The notes under the pieces are model-generated. The model did not search any database. It saw only the letters and a program-made list of their open reading frames with translations, and was not told where the DNA came from. From RGIG6904 sp024680835 (lineage in GTDB: Bacteria; Bacillota; Clostridia; Lachnospirales; Lachnospiraceae), in assembly GCA_024680835.1 (NCBI GenBank), contig JAILBP010000287.1, positions 1 to 61,049 on the forward strand: a DNA stretch of 61,049 nt, written 5' to 3'. The position numbers and the translations under genes are program-made. Position 1 is the first letter of the stretch; each line of letters starts with the position of its first letter. Positions 24,891 to 33,797 of this stretch are shown in pieces.

Positions 24891-26745
24891 TTCCTTCTTC
24901 CTCGAAAAACCATACCGTATAAGGCGGGATCCTGACGCTTCCGCCCTCCGGCTCTATATTGCAGAACTCAGTTCCGAAAACATATTTCAAGGCAGTCTTT
25001 CCCGGAAGTCTCGGTATTGCGATGGTGCTCATGGCTGCCGAAAAATTCATGGCAACATAGAGGCATTTCTCTCCCTCCTCAGCTTTGGTCGGGCAATACA
25101 GGATACCCACGGTCTGTGTCATAGGACTTACAGTGGTGCACCAGGCATCACGGCCATGATAAGAGAGCGCCGGAAGTCCGTTTGCTGCGGTCTGCCCCAT
25201 ATCAACCGGATCGTTGCGATACAAAAGCTTATGATTCTTTCTGAATACAAACAGATCCTTTACGTACTGCACATAATCCTCGTACTTTTCAGCGGTCTTC
25301 CAGTTGAGCCAGCCGATCCTGTTGTCCTGGCAATAGGGATTGTTATTGCCCTCAGCGGAATTACCAAGCTCATCTCCCATGTATATGAGGGGACAACCCT
25401 GAGCTACAGCCAGCACCGATACCGCCATCTTCATCCTCTTCCTGCGCAGCTGTTTAATAAAGTTCTTGCGGGCAACACCCTCCACTCCGCAGTTCGTGCT
25501 GAAGTTATTATCGCAGCCGTCGGTATTCTGCTCGCCGTTGGCCTCATTGTGTTTGTATGCATATGCAAAAACATCTGCCAGAGTAAAACCGTTGTTATTG
25601 GCAAAGTAATTGACAAAACCCAGGCTGCGGTCCTGCTTTTTAAGCTGTGCCAGGGTCTGCTGCATGTCATTGTCGTTGTAATTGATCTGGCGTCTTAAAG
25701 TATACTGAAAATCGTCCCTGTACTGATACAAAAGCTTGCAATCATCCGATATTCCGGCATCATCACTGTATATATTGTCATAGAAGATCTTTGATGTCTT
25801 CAGCATCGGGATCACTGATAAGTGCTTTACCTCGATGTCTCCACCCAGGAGATGGAATCCATCCATATGATAATCCTTGACCCAGTGGCATAAAACATCG
25901 GAAATATAGGCAAGGCTCAGTTTCTCCGGGAAATTGATCTCCATAAAACACTGTATTCCGGCCGCATGCAGACTCTTTACCATATCGCGCACGGCACTCA
26001 CCGGATTACGTTTGCCGGCAAATGACCTCTTCGGAGCAAAGTATTCGCCCTTACCGTATCCCCAGTAATTGATGCGTACATTCCGTTCCGGTCTCTTGTC
26101 CGAGTCAGCCAAAAGGTCGTATCCTTTTCTGGCTTCGGGGCTCCATCCCGCAAAGCCCGTCACATTCTCATCCTCCGGCATCAGTTCCTCGAATTCATAT
26201 ATGGGCATGAACTCCACGGCATTGATCCCCAGAGACTTAAGGTACGGTATCATCTCCGTGACGCCCTCAAATGTTCCTCTCTTTGACGGCTCGATCTTAG
26301 CCTCTTTGGTAAAGCCTCTGACATTAAGCTTGTAGATGACAAATTCATTGTCCTGTATATCAGGCTTTTCGTCTCCCTGCCAGTCGTAATACTCCGTTTC
26401 GAAGACTCCTCTCAAGCTCTTCCGCTCGTCTGTAAGTCTTGAAACGTCGCCCCATTTCTCTCTGCCGGCTATGGATGTGGTATAGGAAAAAAGCCGCTCC
26501 TCACCGTCAGCGATCATGGTATACTCGTATTTACTGAAATCAATGCCCTTGATCATAAATGAGCAGACTTCACCTATGCAGTATTTATCCGGCATCTCGA
26601 TGATCTCGTACTCGTCCGTTCCCTTTTTGTATAATTTCAGGGAGTATTTTGAGTTTTTCTTATATTGAAATGTGAAAAACAGTGTATCTCCCACTACCCG
26701 GATACCTATTTTTTCATATATTCCCGATCTGATCTCTATCGCCAT
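24883..26745 (-). CDS. GlgX-like GH13 protein lacking all catalytic acids
   Basis: A 620-aa protein that resembles glycogen debranching/isoamylase-type GH13 enzymes. Support comes from an N-terminal beta region, TFEGVTEMIPYLKSLGINAV and KHNEANGEQNTDG. Near the end, MGDELGNSAEGNNNPY is followed by C-Q-D-N, all GlgX hallmarks. The active site is gone. The nucleophile motif G-F-R-F-D reads GFHLL (Leu300). The acid/base motif I-A-E-P-W reads IFYDN (Tyr322). A-H-D-G-F-T-L reads ANNNGFTL (Asn384-Asn385). The first conserved N-H is N271-F272. This should be a non-hydrolysing glucan-binding or regulatory pseudo-enzyme. The downstream sugar-binding motifs are intact, so selection seems to hold the fold. 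The gene overlaps the TraX-like gene. Confidence 0.8.
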   Translation of the reverse strand: MAIEIRSGIYEKIGIRVVGDTLFFTFQYKKNSKYSLKLYKKGTDEYEIIEMPDKYCIGEVCSFMIKGIDFSKYEYTMIADGEERLFSYTTSIAGREKWGDVSRLTDERKSLRGVFETEYYDWQGDEKPDIQDNEFVIYKLNVRGFTKEAKIEPSKRGTFEGVTEMIPYLKSLGINAVEFMPIYEFEELMPEDENVTGFAGWSPEARKGYDLLADSDKRPERNVRINYWGYGKGEYFAPKRSFAGKRNPVSAVRDMVKSLHAAGIQCFMEINFPEKLSLAYISDVLCHWVKDYHMDGFHLLGGDIEVKHLSVIPMLKTSKIFYDNIYSDDAGISDDCKLLYQYRDDFQYTLRRQINYNDNDMQQTLAQLKKQDRSLGFVNYFANNNGFTLADVFAYAYKHNEANGEQNTDGCDNNFSTNCGVEGVARKNFIKQLRRKRMKMAVSVLAVAQGCPLIYMGDELGNSAEGNNNPYCQDNRIGWLNWKTAEKYEDYVQYVKDLFVFRKNHKLLYRNDPVDMGQTAANGLPALSYHGRDAWCTTVSPMTQTVGILYCPTKAEEGEKCLYVAMNFSAAMSTIAIPRLPGKTALKYVFGTEFCNIEPEGGSVRIPPYTVWFFEEEGNE

Positions 26746-26825
26746 ATTCTCTCCCGGACGCCCCGTCCATGTCTGAAAATGCGCCCATACAGTCTTTTTC
26801 TGTGTTTAACCAAAAAATCAAAGTC

Positions 26826-26831
26826 ATTATA
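26826..26831 (-). promoter_or_regulatory. Extended -10 promoter for GH13/TraX-like pair
   Basis: On the minus strand TGATATAAT is a perfect extended -10 element (TGn plus TATAAT); no good -35 is present at 17 bp. It lies about 80 bp upstream of the GH13-like start. The rest of the gap 26746-26904 is AT-rich and holds a weak CCAAAG/CTTTGG hairpin overlapping the stop of the upstream kinase gene. Confidence 0.5.
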
Positions 26832-26904
26832 TCACATTGACGGATCAGATAAAAGCGGAAAATAAAAAATTAACCTTCCCGTAGTCCAAAGAATACTCCT
26901 TTGG

Positions 26905-29643
26905 TTACAGTTTTGTAAAAAACAGCAATCCGAAGGTTCCCGGTCCACAGTTGGCAGCTATGGCAGGCGAAGCCTTCTGAACATAAACATTATCGAATTC
27001 TGCGTACTGTGCGGCTTTCTGCTGCACCCACTCAAGTTCCTTATTCGTCATGCCCACATAGGTTATGAACAGAATCTCTTTGTCTATCTCACCGGGGACA
27101 TCAAAAACCGATGCTATATACCGCTCCCATGCATGCTCCCTGGAACCGAAGAAAACTCTCGAAACATCCATCTTCCCTTTTTTCAGGCTTATGATGGGAT
27201 GTATCATAAAGGCTTTTCCCAGTCTTCCGGTAACCTCCGAGATCTGCTTTTGTCTAACGAGGAAATCCAGTGTATCCACTATAAAGCTTGTGTGGATATG
27301 ACTCTTCATCTTTTCGAGTCGTGGCAGAATATCCTCGATCTTCATGCCTCCCGCCGCAAGTTTTGCCGCTTCTATAGCCATAAGTCCCTGACCGCCGGAC
27401 AGATGTCCCGAATCCACAACAGTCACATTTCCGAAGTTCTGTGCCGCCTCCATAGCCATGTGACAACCGCTGTGTTCCACCCTGCGGGAGATGGAAATAT
27501 GCAGAATATTGTTGGCATCATCAAGCTGATTGCTGAAAAAAGTCTCGTGATCTTCTTCGGAAGGCGCCTCCGTCTGTACTGTGACATTGGGATTTCTCAT
27601 GTATGCCAGAAGACCGTCAGTCTCGATCTCCAATTCGTCCTTGAAAAGACCGTCATCAGTCCTCACCATATGAGGTATTACCGTAATATTGTATTTTTTT
27701 CGTAAGGAAGCAGGAACATCAGCCACACTCTCGGTGGTTACTTTTACCATCACCTTCTTTTGATGATCCCTGATCCATGCTTTACTCTCTTCCGCAAGCT
27801 CTCTTCCGCCACCGAATACAGTGATCAGATTCCTCGGAAGCATACGGTATACCATATCCTCAAGTTCTTCTCCGGTCACCGGCTTTGTCAGATATCCGTC
27901 AAAACCTTCCTTTTCGTACATGGCAGCCACATCCGCACCGGTGTTAGCCGTCAGAGCCACGATCCTCGAATCACGGCAGAACCCGCCTGTCTGTTCCTTA
28001 ATGGCATGCATGCATTCTATGCCGTCCATACCGGGCATCTTATGATCCATGAGTATAAGATCATAGTGCTGCTCCACTGTCTTTTTCAGGGCTTCTGCAC
28101 CGGATATCACGGTACAGACCTGTACCTTGGTACACTTTAACAGCTTCGTGACAACCATTAGATTGGCAGAAGTATCATCCACCACCAGAATCTTTGCCTC
28201 AGGTGCTTCAAAAGATTCCACATGGGTGTAGGCTTTACCGCTTCGGTGCCTGTCTTCCATATCAAGCTCACCCAAAGGCACATCCGATGCCACAACCTGC
28301 GGTATTTCTATCACAAATGTGGAACCCTTGGTGTAGACACTGTTGACGGTGATCTTTCCGCCCATAAGATCCACAAACTGCTTGACTATGGACAGCCCCA
28401 GCCCGGTACCCTCTATATATTTGTTTTTCTCGGTGTCCACCCTCTTAAAAGCAGTGAAAAGATGAGGAATACTCTCTTTTCTGATACCCATTCCGGTGTC
28501 GGATACGGTATATGATACACGAGCCGTACCGTCCTCCCCTTTCTCGCACTGGATGGTCAGTCTGACATAACCCTCGGATGTGTACTTTATGGCATTATTC
28601 ACTACATTGATGAGGATCTGCTTGATACGCATCTCATCGCCTATGAGCTCCGACGGAAGCTCCGGTGAGACATCCACATGAAATGCCAGATTTTTCTCTT
28701 TTGCACGGATCCACAGCATACCCACAATATCGGACAGCATGTCTCCCGTGCGGTATTTGGTCACATTCAGCTCCATCTGCCCCGACTCAAACTTTGACAT
28801 ATCCAGTATGTCATTGATAAGATGCAGCAGCATATGGCTTGCAGCCTGGATGTTCTGAGCGTCCTCATTGATCTCCTCCGAGGCGTCCTCCCTTAGGATC
28901 ATCTCGTTTAAGCCTATTATGGTGTTGATGGGAGTCCGGATCTCATGGCTCATGTTGGAGAAGAATCTGTTCTGGGAATCGTTAAGCCTGCTGATCTCTT
29001 CCTTCTGTTCCTCCTGGATCACAAACCTCTCCATCACGTTGTATTTGTAATAATATACTACGATCCCGAGGAAAAGCTGTATTCCCGCAAAAACAAAAAA
29101 ATCAGTCAGATTGGCATTTTTGAAAGCATTTTTTGCTCCGTCCTCCAGGAACATAGACACAACCAGCAGGTCCGATATGATGGAAAAGATTATGTAAACT
29201 CTTACATCGATGAACTGGCAGAAAGGTATGCAGATCAGTACCACCATGTATATCGTCGCATCCATATGACCCAATGACAGATAATCCATATAGCTCATGC
29301 GCATGCCCCACCACAAAAGCAGCAGGACGATAAAAGCGTTTATCGTAGGTAAAATACGGTATCGTTTGTCAAACTGCCTGCCTACATATAAGATAACCGC
29401 CTCATCGATCATCATACCCACAAGCATTACGATATAATATATCCTGAATGTGGACATCAGGCCCTCTCCCTTGTAGGTCTCCGGCAATATATATGATGCC
29501 ACCATAAACAGGACTATAATGAAAGCTATCAGAGGACAGGCGACCAGTGAAATCCTGTAGGCATCAAAAATACAGCCCTTCCTGATCTTCTCATAATTGG
29601 GATTTCTCTTTTGAAAAAAGATAAAATCGATCAGCTTTCTCAC
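26905..29643 (-). CDS. Hybrid histidine kinase-receiver fused to DegV fatty-acid-binding domain
   Basis: A 912-aa protein. Order: about six N-terminal membrane segments (to ~205), HisKA with the phospho-His motif SHEIRTPINTIIGL, HATPase (DTGMGIRKESI and GTGLGLSIVKQF), receiver (ILVVDDTSANLMV, Asp in LILMDHKMPGMDG), then a complete DegV domain from residue ~632 to the end. DegV signs are TTESVADVPASLRKKYNITV, VTVVDSGHLSGGQGLMAIEA and the C-terminal G-P-G-T-F-G-L. The His of the family's H-x-G-P-G end is replaced by Asn898 (NCGPG). DegV/FakB proteins bind a fatty acid. The start is GTG, overlapping the previous stop (GTGA), with GGAGG 6 bp upstream. It is the last gene of a three-gene signalling operon. 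Confidence 0.93.
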   Translation of the reverse strand: MRKLIDFIFFQKRNPNYEKIRKGCIFDAYRISLVACPLIAFIIVLFMVASYILPETYKGEGLMSTFRIYYIVMLVGMMIDEAVILYVGRQFDKRYRILPTINAFIVLLLLWWGMRMSYMDYLSLGHMDATIYMVVLICIPFCQFIDVRVYIIFSIISDLLVVSMFLEDGAKNAFKNANLTDFFVFAGIQLFLGIVVYYYKYNVMERFVIQEEQKEEISRLNDSQNRFFSNMSHEIRTPINTIIGLNEMILREDASEEINEDAQNIQAASHMLLHLINDILDMSKFESGQMELNVTKYRTGDMLSDIVGMLWIRAKEKNLAFHVDVSPELPSELIGDEMRIKQILINVVNNAIKYTSEGYVRLTIQCEKGEDGTARVSYTVSDTGMGIRKESIPHLFTAFKRVDTEKNKYIEGTGLGLSIVKQFVDLMGGKITVNSVYTKGSTFVIEIPQVVASDVPLGELDMEDRHRSGKAYTHVESFEAPEAKILVVDDTSANLMVVTKLLKCTKVQVCTVISGAEALKKTVEQHYDLILMDHKMPGMDGIECMHAIKEQTGGFCRDSRIVALTANTGADVAAMYEKEGFDGYLTKPVTGEELEDMVYRMLPRNLITVFGGGRELAEESKAWIRDHQKKVMVKVTTESVADVPASLRKKYNITVIPHMVRTDDGLFKDELEIETDGLLAYMRNPNVTVQTEAPSEEDHETFFSNQLDDANNILHISISRRVEHSGCHMAMEAAQNFGNVTVVDSGHLSGGQGLMAIEAAKLAAGGMKIEDILPRLEKMKSHIHTSFIVDTLDFLVRQKQISEVTGRLGKAFMIHPIISLKKGKMDVSRVFFGSREHAWERYIASVFDVPGEIDKEILFITYVGMTNKELEWVQQKAAQYAEFDNVYVQKASPAIAANCGPGTFGLLFFTKL

Positions 29644-32252
29644 TGCGCACCTCCCTCGGGCTCGAATTCCATAACCGCATCAAATTCCATCACACCGGAA
29701 TCGGAAACATTACCGTTTTCCTCATCATCCGCTTCATCTGATACCGTATCAAATTCCATTATCTCACCGGATGCCTCTTCAGGATCACTGTCATCTTCGG
29801 TATTCAGGCACTTCAGTATACCTTCGGCAATCTGCTTAAAACGATCCATGGTATCCCCGTGGTTTGCATTTATAGTCGCAACATTGCCTGCCTCTGCTGC
29901 TTTTTCAAGCTTCAGGGCAGCCTCTGAAAGCTCTGTTGCACCTATCATCTTCGAAGAACTCTTAATGGAGTGCACTAAGATCTCATAATTCTTGTAATCC
30001 TTTTCCTGAAGGTACTTTTCAGCGTTTTGTATCTTTCCGGGAGCGTCACCTGCATACTGCAACAGAAGCTGCTCGTAAAACTCCCTGTCATTCTGGGTAT
30101 ATCTGAGCCCCGTCCTTTCGTCTATACCGTAGTCTGCCAGTACAGCTGAACCCGTTTGCAACTTTTCAACGCTCTGTTCAGAAGTGTCCGCATCCTCCTC
30201 TTCCTCTGTAAGACTTGACTTCGGCAGAACCTTTCTCAGAATCCTCTCAAGCTCGAATACCTCGATGGGCTTCGCCAGAAATGCATCGAACCCTTCTCTG
30301 ATAAACATCTCCTTCGCAGTGCTCACCGCATTTGCCGTAAGAGCCACTATGGGCACAATCTTTCCACTGCGTGAAAGTATCGAACGGATGCGTCTCATCG
30401 CCTCTACGCCATCCATCCCCGGCATCATGTGATCCATAAATATGATATCCACATCATGCTCCTCAACAAAGCTTATGGCTTCAGCTCCGGAACCCGCACT
30501 GAACACCTCCATGCCGTAACCGGCAAATATCTCTTTGGCAACAATGTGATTTAACGGCTCATCATCAACCACAAGAGCCCTCACACCGCAGGTCTTTAAT
30601 CTTCCCTCCTGATGACTGCTGTTCTCCACGTCTGAGTTTAAGAAAGCGATCACAGGAAAACAGTAGAAGGGTTTACGCATAATGCGGACATTTGAATTTT
30701 GGGGCTTTCTGAAAGAATTACCACATACGACTGCTACCAGTGTCTCCATGCTGATGGAGTCGAAAAACTCAGGAGATTCCTCATACTCGTCCTGCCCCAC
30801 AAAGACATGGGTAAAATGCGTGATCTTACAGAGCTGTTCAAATGTCTCTATATTATCCGCGCGCTGCATTTCCACCTTGAGACCTATGACGAGATCTTTT
30901 ACCATGGCATTGTAGAAATCCCTGACATGGGGATTTTCAAACTTCTCAAAATGAAGATATGCTCCTATGCGAAGCCGTTCGCGGTCTATAAGACTCATAC
31001 ATGCGGAGCTGTCCACAACCTTTTGAGGAATGCTGACCCTGACTGAAGTACCTGCTCCGGGAGTGCTTTCTATGGCGAAGAATCCCTTGAGACTGCTCGT
31101 AAAACCGTTCACAATGGAAAGACCCAGACCAAGTCCGCTGGTGGATCTTGTACGTCCCGAATCCGCCTGATAGAACCTGTCGGTCACCTTTTCCAGCTCT
31201 TCCTTGTCCATACCGATACCGGTATCTTTTACAAACAGCTGAAGATTAATGCCGTACTCTCTCTGCTCCGCCGTCACACGGACATAGATACCCCCTTCCC
31301 GGGTATATTTCAAACCGTTTTCAACAAGGTGCTTTATTATCTTTTTAAGCTTCACCACATCTGTGATCATAACAGACGGAACCGCCGGATCCACGTCTAT
31401 GACAAGCTCCACGTCATCAGTCTTTTTGGGTCTTACCTCGGACACTATATCATTGAGGAGAGAAGAGATCATATAGTTTTCTTCGTTAACCGCCATGGAA
31501 TCCATCTCGATCTCAGAGTAGTCCTGAATGTCGCTGATCTGCTCTCCCACACGTCTTCCTGCCTCTGATACCGCCTTTAAGTTTTCACGGATATCATCGT
31601 CTTTTTCTCTCTCAAGACATACCCCTGACAGACCGATAACGGCATTTATGGGCGTACGGATCTCGTGGGAGATATTTGCCAGAAAGTCATTTAGCTTTTC
31701 GGTAGCCTCGGAGAGCTCCCTCATCTCATCCTCGGATTTATCCATTATGTAATTCCACTTCCTGATAATGATACGGGAAACATAAGCCAGGATCGTTATA
31801 ACAACATAATGTAAGAGGGTTCTGGTGATCACAAGGCTGTCAAAAACCTCTCCGGCTGAGTACATCTGAAAAACATCATATGTCATGGTGATATAATATG
31901 TTACCTGGCACTGGGTCACCAGACCCTCGATACCGGTCGAGATCAGTATCATCATGAAAAGCGACAAAACCAGCCCCAGATCATAGGTACTGGTAATATG
32001 AATGCCATAAAAAAAGGCCATCACCATTATGAAGGTTGAATATATCCAGATCCTGGCATTTGCAGTCAAAAGCTGTCTGACATGTATTATCCATGACACG
32101 ATCACCGCGCCGGCTATGGGGATTAGAGCCCAGCTCTCCCATGACAGCAATAAAGACTCTCCTGCGAGTATTGCGGCAAAAATGGTAAAACACGATAACA
32201 CGGTCAGATGCGATGACTCAAAATAGTCTGTTTTCTTTGACTTTAGTCTCAA
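29640..32252 (-). CDS. Hybrid histidine kinase with pseudo-receiver, receiver and Hpt
   Basis: An 870-aa membrane kinase. About five or six membrane segments (to ~165), a linker helix, HisKA (NISHEIRTPINAVIGLSG), HATPase (DTGIGMDKEELEKV, SGLGLGLSIVNGF). A region at ~420-560 looks like a receiver that has lost its phospho-Asp yet keeps a Lys-Pro near its end. A true receiver follows (VVDDEPLNHIVAKEI, Asp in IIFMDHMMPGMDG), then an Hpt domain with the phospho-His in LVHSIKSSSKMIGA. The tail is acidic and repeats the word M-E-F-D/E three times. The start is TTG, 6 bp after GGAGG and 1 bp after the upstream stop. A full BvgS-like phosphorelay in one chain. Confidence 0.92.
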   Translation of the reverse strand: MRLKSKKTDYFESSHLTVLSCFTIFAAILAGESLLLSWESWALIPIAGAVIVSWIIHVRQLLTANARIWIYSTFIMVMAFFYGIHITSTYDLGLVLSLFMMILISTGIEGLVTQCQVTYYITMTYDVFQMYSAGEVFDSLVITRTLLHYVVITILAYVSRIIIRKWNYIMDKSEDEMRELSEATEKLNDFLANISHEIRTPINAVIGLSGVCLEREKDDDIRENLKAVSEAGRRVGEQISDIQDYSEIEMDSMAVNEENYMISSLLNDIVSEVRPKKTDDVELVIDVDPAVPSVMITDVVKLKKIIKHLVENGLKYTREGGIYVRVTAEQREYGINLQLFVKDTGIGMDKEELEKVTDRFYQADSGRTRSTSGLGLGLSIVNGFTSSLKGFFAIESTPGAGTSVRVSIPQKVVDSSACMSLIDRERLRIGAYLHFEKFENPHVRDFYNAMVKDLVIGLKVEMQRADNIETFEQLCKITHFTHVFVGQDEYEESPEFFDSISMETLVAVVCGNSFRKPQNSNVRIMRKPFYCFPVIAFLNSDVENSSHQEGRLKTCGVRALVVDDEPLNHIVAKEIFAGYGMEVFSAGSGAEAISFVEEHDVDIIFMDHMMPGMDGVEAMRRIRSILSRSGKIVPIVALTANAVSTAKEMFIREGFDAFLAKPIEVFELERILRKVLPKSSLTEEEEDADTSEQSVEKLQTGSAVLADYGIDERTGLRYTQNDREFYEQLLLQYAGDAPGKIQNAEKYLQEKDYKNYEILVHSIKSSSKMIGATELSEAALKLEKAAEAGNVATINANHGDTMDRFKQIAEGILKCLNTEDDSDPEEASGEIMEFDTVSDEADDEENGNVSDSGVMEFDAVMEFEPEGGAQ

Positions 32253-32253
32253 C

Positions 32254-33264
32254 TCACACCTCCCTCAGTTCGAAATCCTTATCCTCTTCGATTATGGCCA
32301 GCATAACATCAGCGATATCAGGATCGAACTGCGTCCCCTTACCGTTTATAAGCTCCTGTTTTACCGCGCTCTGGGGCAACGGCTGTCTGTAACTTCTGTG
32401 ACTTGTCATAGCGTCATAGGAATCCGCAACCGCGATGATACGGGCTTCTCTGGGAATATCCGTTCCTTCAAGTCCGTCCGGGTAACCCTTCCCGTCAAAA
32501 CGCTCATGATGCCATCTTGCACCCACGGCAAGCGACGGCATTTCCTTGATATTGCCCAAAATTCTGGCGCCCATCACAGGATGATTTTTAATGGTCTGAA
32601 ACTCTTCCTCGGAAAGCTTCGCAGGCTTATTGATCACCGCATCCGGAACACCGATCTTACCCACGTCATGCAAAAGCCCCATCATATAGATTTCATCCAG
32701 CTTCTTGTCGGAGTATCCCATCCGTTTCGCGATTTCCTTTGAATACCCGGCCACACGTCCGGAATGACCGTTGGTATATGTATCCTTGGCATCGATGGCA
32801 TCCGCCAGGGAGCTTACGACATGCATGAACAAACGCTCATTCTCATCGGTTTTTTTGCGAACCTCCTGCTCAAGATTTCTCTGAAGATGACTGAGATCTA
32901 TGATGTGCTGAACCCGTAACGTCAAAACCTTCGGTACAAAGGGCTTTTTTATAAAATCCACAGCGCCCTCCTCAAGTCCTCTCGTCTCCGTCTCATCTTT
33001 CTCATCGGCAGTCAGAAAGATGACCGGGATCTCACCCGCCGGGTCTATCGTACTTCTCATCATTCTCAAAACCTCGAAACCATCCATTTCCGGCATTTTT
33101 ATGTCCAACAGGATAAGATCCGGTTTTCCTTTTTCATTCATATAATCAAGGAGCAGCTTTCCGCTCTGAAGCGCCGTCACTTTATAACCGGCGTGACTTA
33201 AGATATGACCCGCGATTTTCAGATTTGCCGAATCGTCGTCAACAACTATAACCCAATCTGCCAT
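32254..33264 (-). CDS. Response regulator with HD-GYP c-di-GMP phosphodiesterase domain
   Basis: A 336-aa protein started at ATG 33264 (MADWVIVVDDDSANLK) with GGAGGGGAG just upstream; an earlier in-frame ATG lacks that support. N-terminal receiver: acidic pocket V-D-D-D, phospho-Asp in DLILLDIKMPEMDG, Lys in F-I-K-K-P-F. A short coiled coil leads to an HD-GYP domain with LLHDVGKIGVPDAV, NHPVMGARIL, HHERFDGKGYPDGL. All metal and GYP residues appear intact, so it should hydrolyse cyclic di-GMP. First gene of the signalling operon; probably the output of the two kinases encoded behind it, and possibly linked to motility control. Confidence 0.95.
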   Translation of the reverse strand: MADWVIVVDDDSANLKIAGHILSHAGYKVTALQSGKLLLDYMNEKGKPDLILLDIKMPEMDGFEVLRMMRSTIDPAGEIPVIFLTADEKDETETRGLEEGAVDFIKKPFVPKVLTLRVQHIIDLSHLQRNLEQEVRKKTDENERLFMHVVSSLADAIDAKDTYTNGHSGRVAGYSKEIAKRMGYSDKKLDEIYMMGLLHDVGKIGVPDAVINKPAKLSEEEFQTIKNHPVMGARILGNIKEMPSLAVGARWHHERFDGKGYPDGLEGTDIPREARIIAVADSYDAMTSHRSYRQPLPQSAVKQELINGKGTQFDPDIADVMLAIIEEDKDFELREV

Positions 33265-33359
33265 AACTCCCCTCCAAATTATATGCCCCTGCATCATAAC
33301 GTAAAAAAATCCTCTTTATTTTATCATACCCCATAAATAAAAAAAAGCCCGTATTATAA

Positions 33360-33388
33360 TTGACAGCAACTATTTTTTAGGTTAGTAT
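33360..33388 (+). promoter_or_regulatory. Promoter of the DUF1292 gene
   Basis: Plus strand: perfect TTGACA, 17-bp spacer, TAGTAT. About 50 bp before the ATG at 33438. This is the only clear plus-strand promoter in the window. The rest of the divergent gap (33265-33437) is AT-rich; a promoter for the opposite signalling operon must be there but I could not place it. Confidence 0.75.
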
Positions 33389-33437
33389 GGATGAGCGTGT
33401 GGTCGTATTGACCGGGACAATATCAGGGAGGTTTAAG

Positions 33438-33788
33438 ATGGCAGAGAATAAAGATTATAAGGTATTGGTTGATGGATTTAATAATGAAGAAGAAGAGGAC
33501 GACATGGAAGATCTCAGAGTCACTCTGGATATCGGTGACGGCAAAGAGATCGAGTGCGGAATCCTGACGATCTTTGATCTCGGAGACGGCAGCGACCAGG
33601 ATTACATCGTTCTGGTACCTGTCGACGAGGACGGCGATTACCTTGAGGAGACAGACATATACATCTACAAATACTTTGAAGATGAAAACGGAGAACCCTC
33701 CATCGAAATGCTGGATGATGACGAGGAGTTCGACAAGGTCAATGCCCGCTTCGAGCAGCTCATGGACGAAGCGGATGACGAGGATTGA
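33438..33788 (+). CDS. DUF1292 family acidic protein
   Basis: A 116-aa, strongly acidic protein, the only plus-strand gene here. ATG 33438 is chosen because GGGAGG lies 6 bp upstream. Sequence: a Glu/Asp cluster near residue 15-22, then a beta-rich core (VTLDIGDGKEIECGILTIFD, DYIVLVPVDEDGDYLEETDI) and an acidic helix at the end. The core fits the DUF1292 family, usually ~90-110 aa and often encoded near yrrK/ruvX-type genes in Firmicutes, which are absent here. Function unknown; the family has been described only as 'conserved in Firmicutes'. It converges on the UvrD-type helicase gene with 9 bp between them. Confidence 0.75.
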   Translation: MAENKDYKVLVDGFNNEEEEDDMEDLRVTLDIGDGKEIECGILTIFDLGDGSDQDYIVLVPVDEDGDYLEETDIYIYKYFEDENGEPSIEMLDDDEEFDKVNARFEQLMDEADDED

Positions 33789-33797
33789 TAAAAGTCC

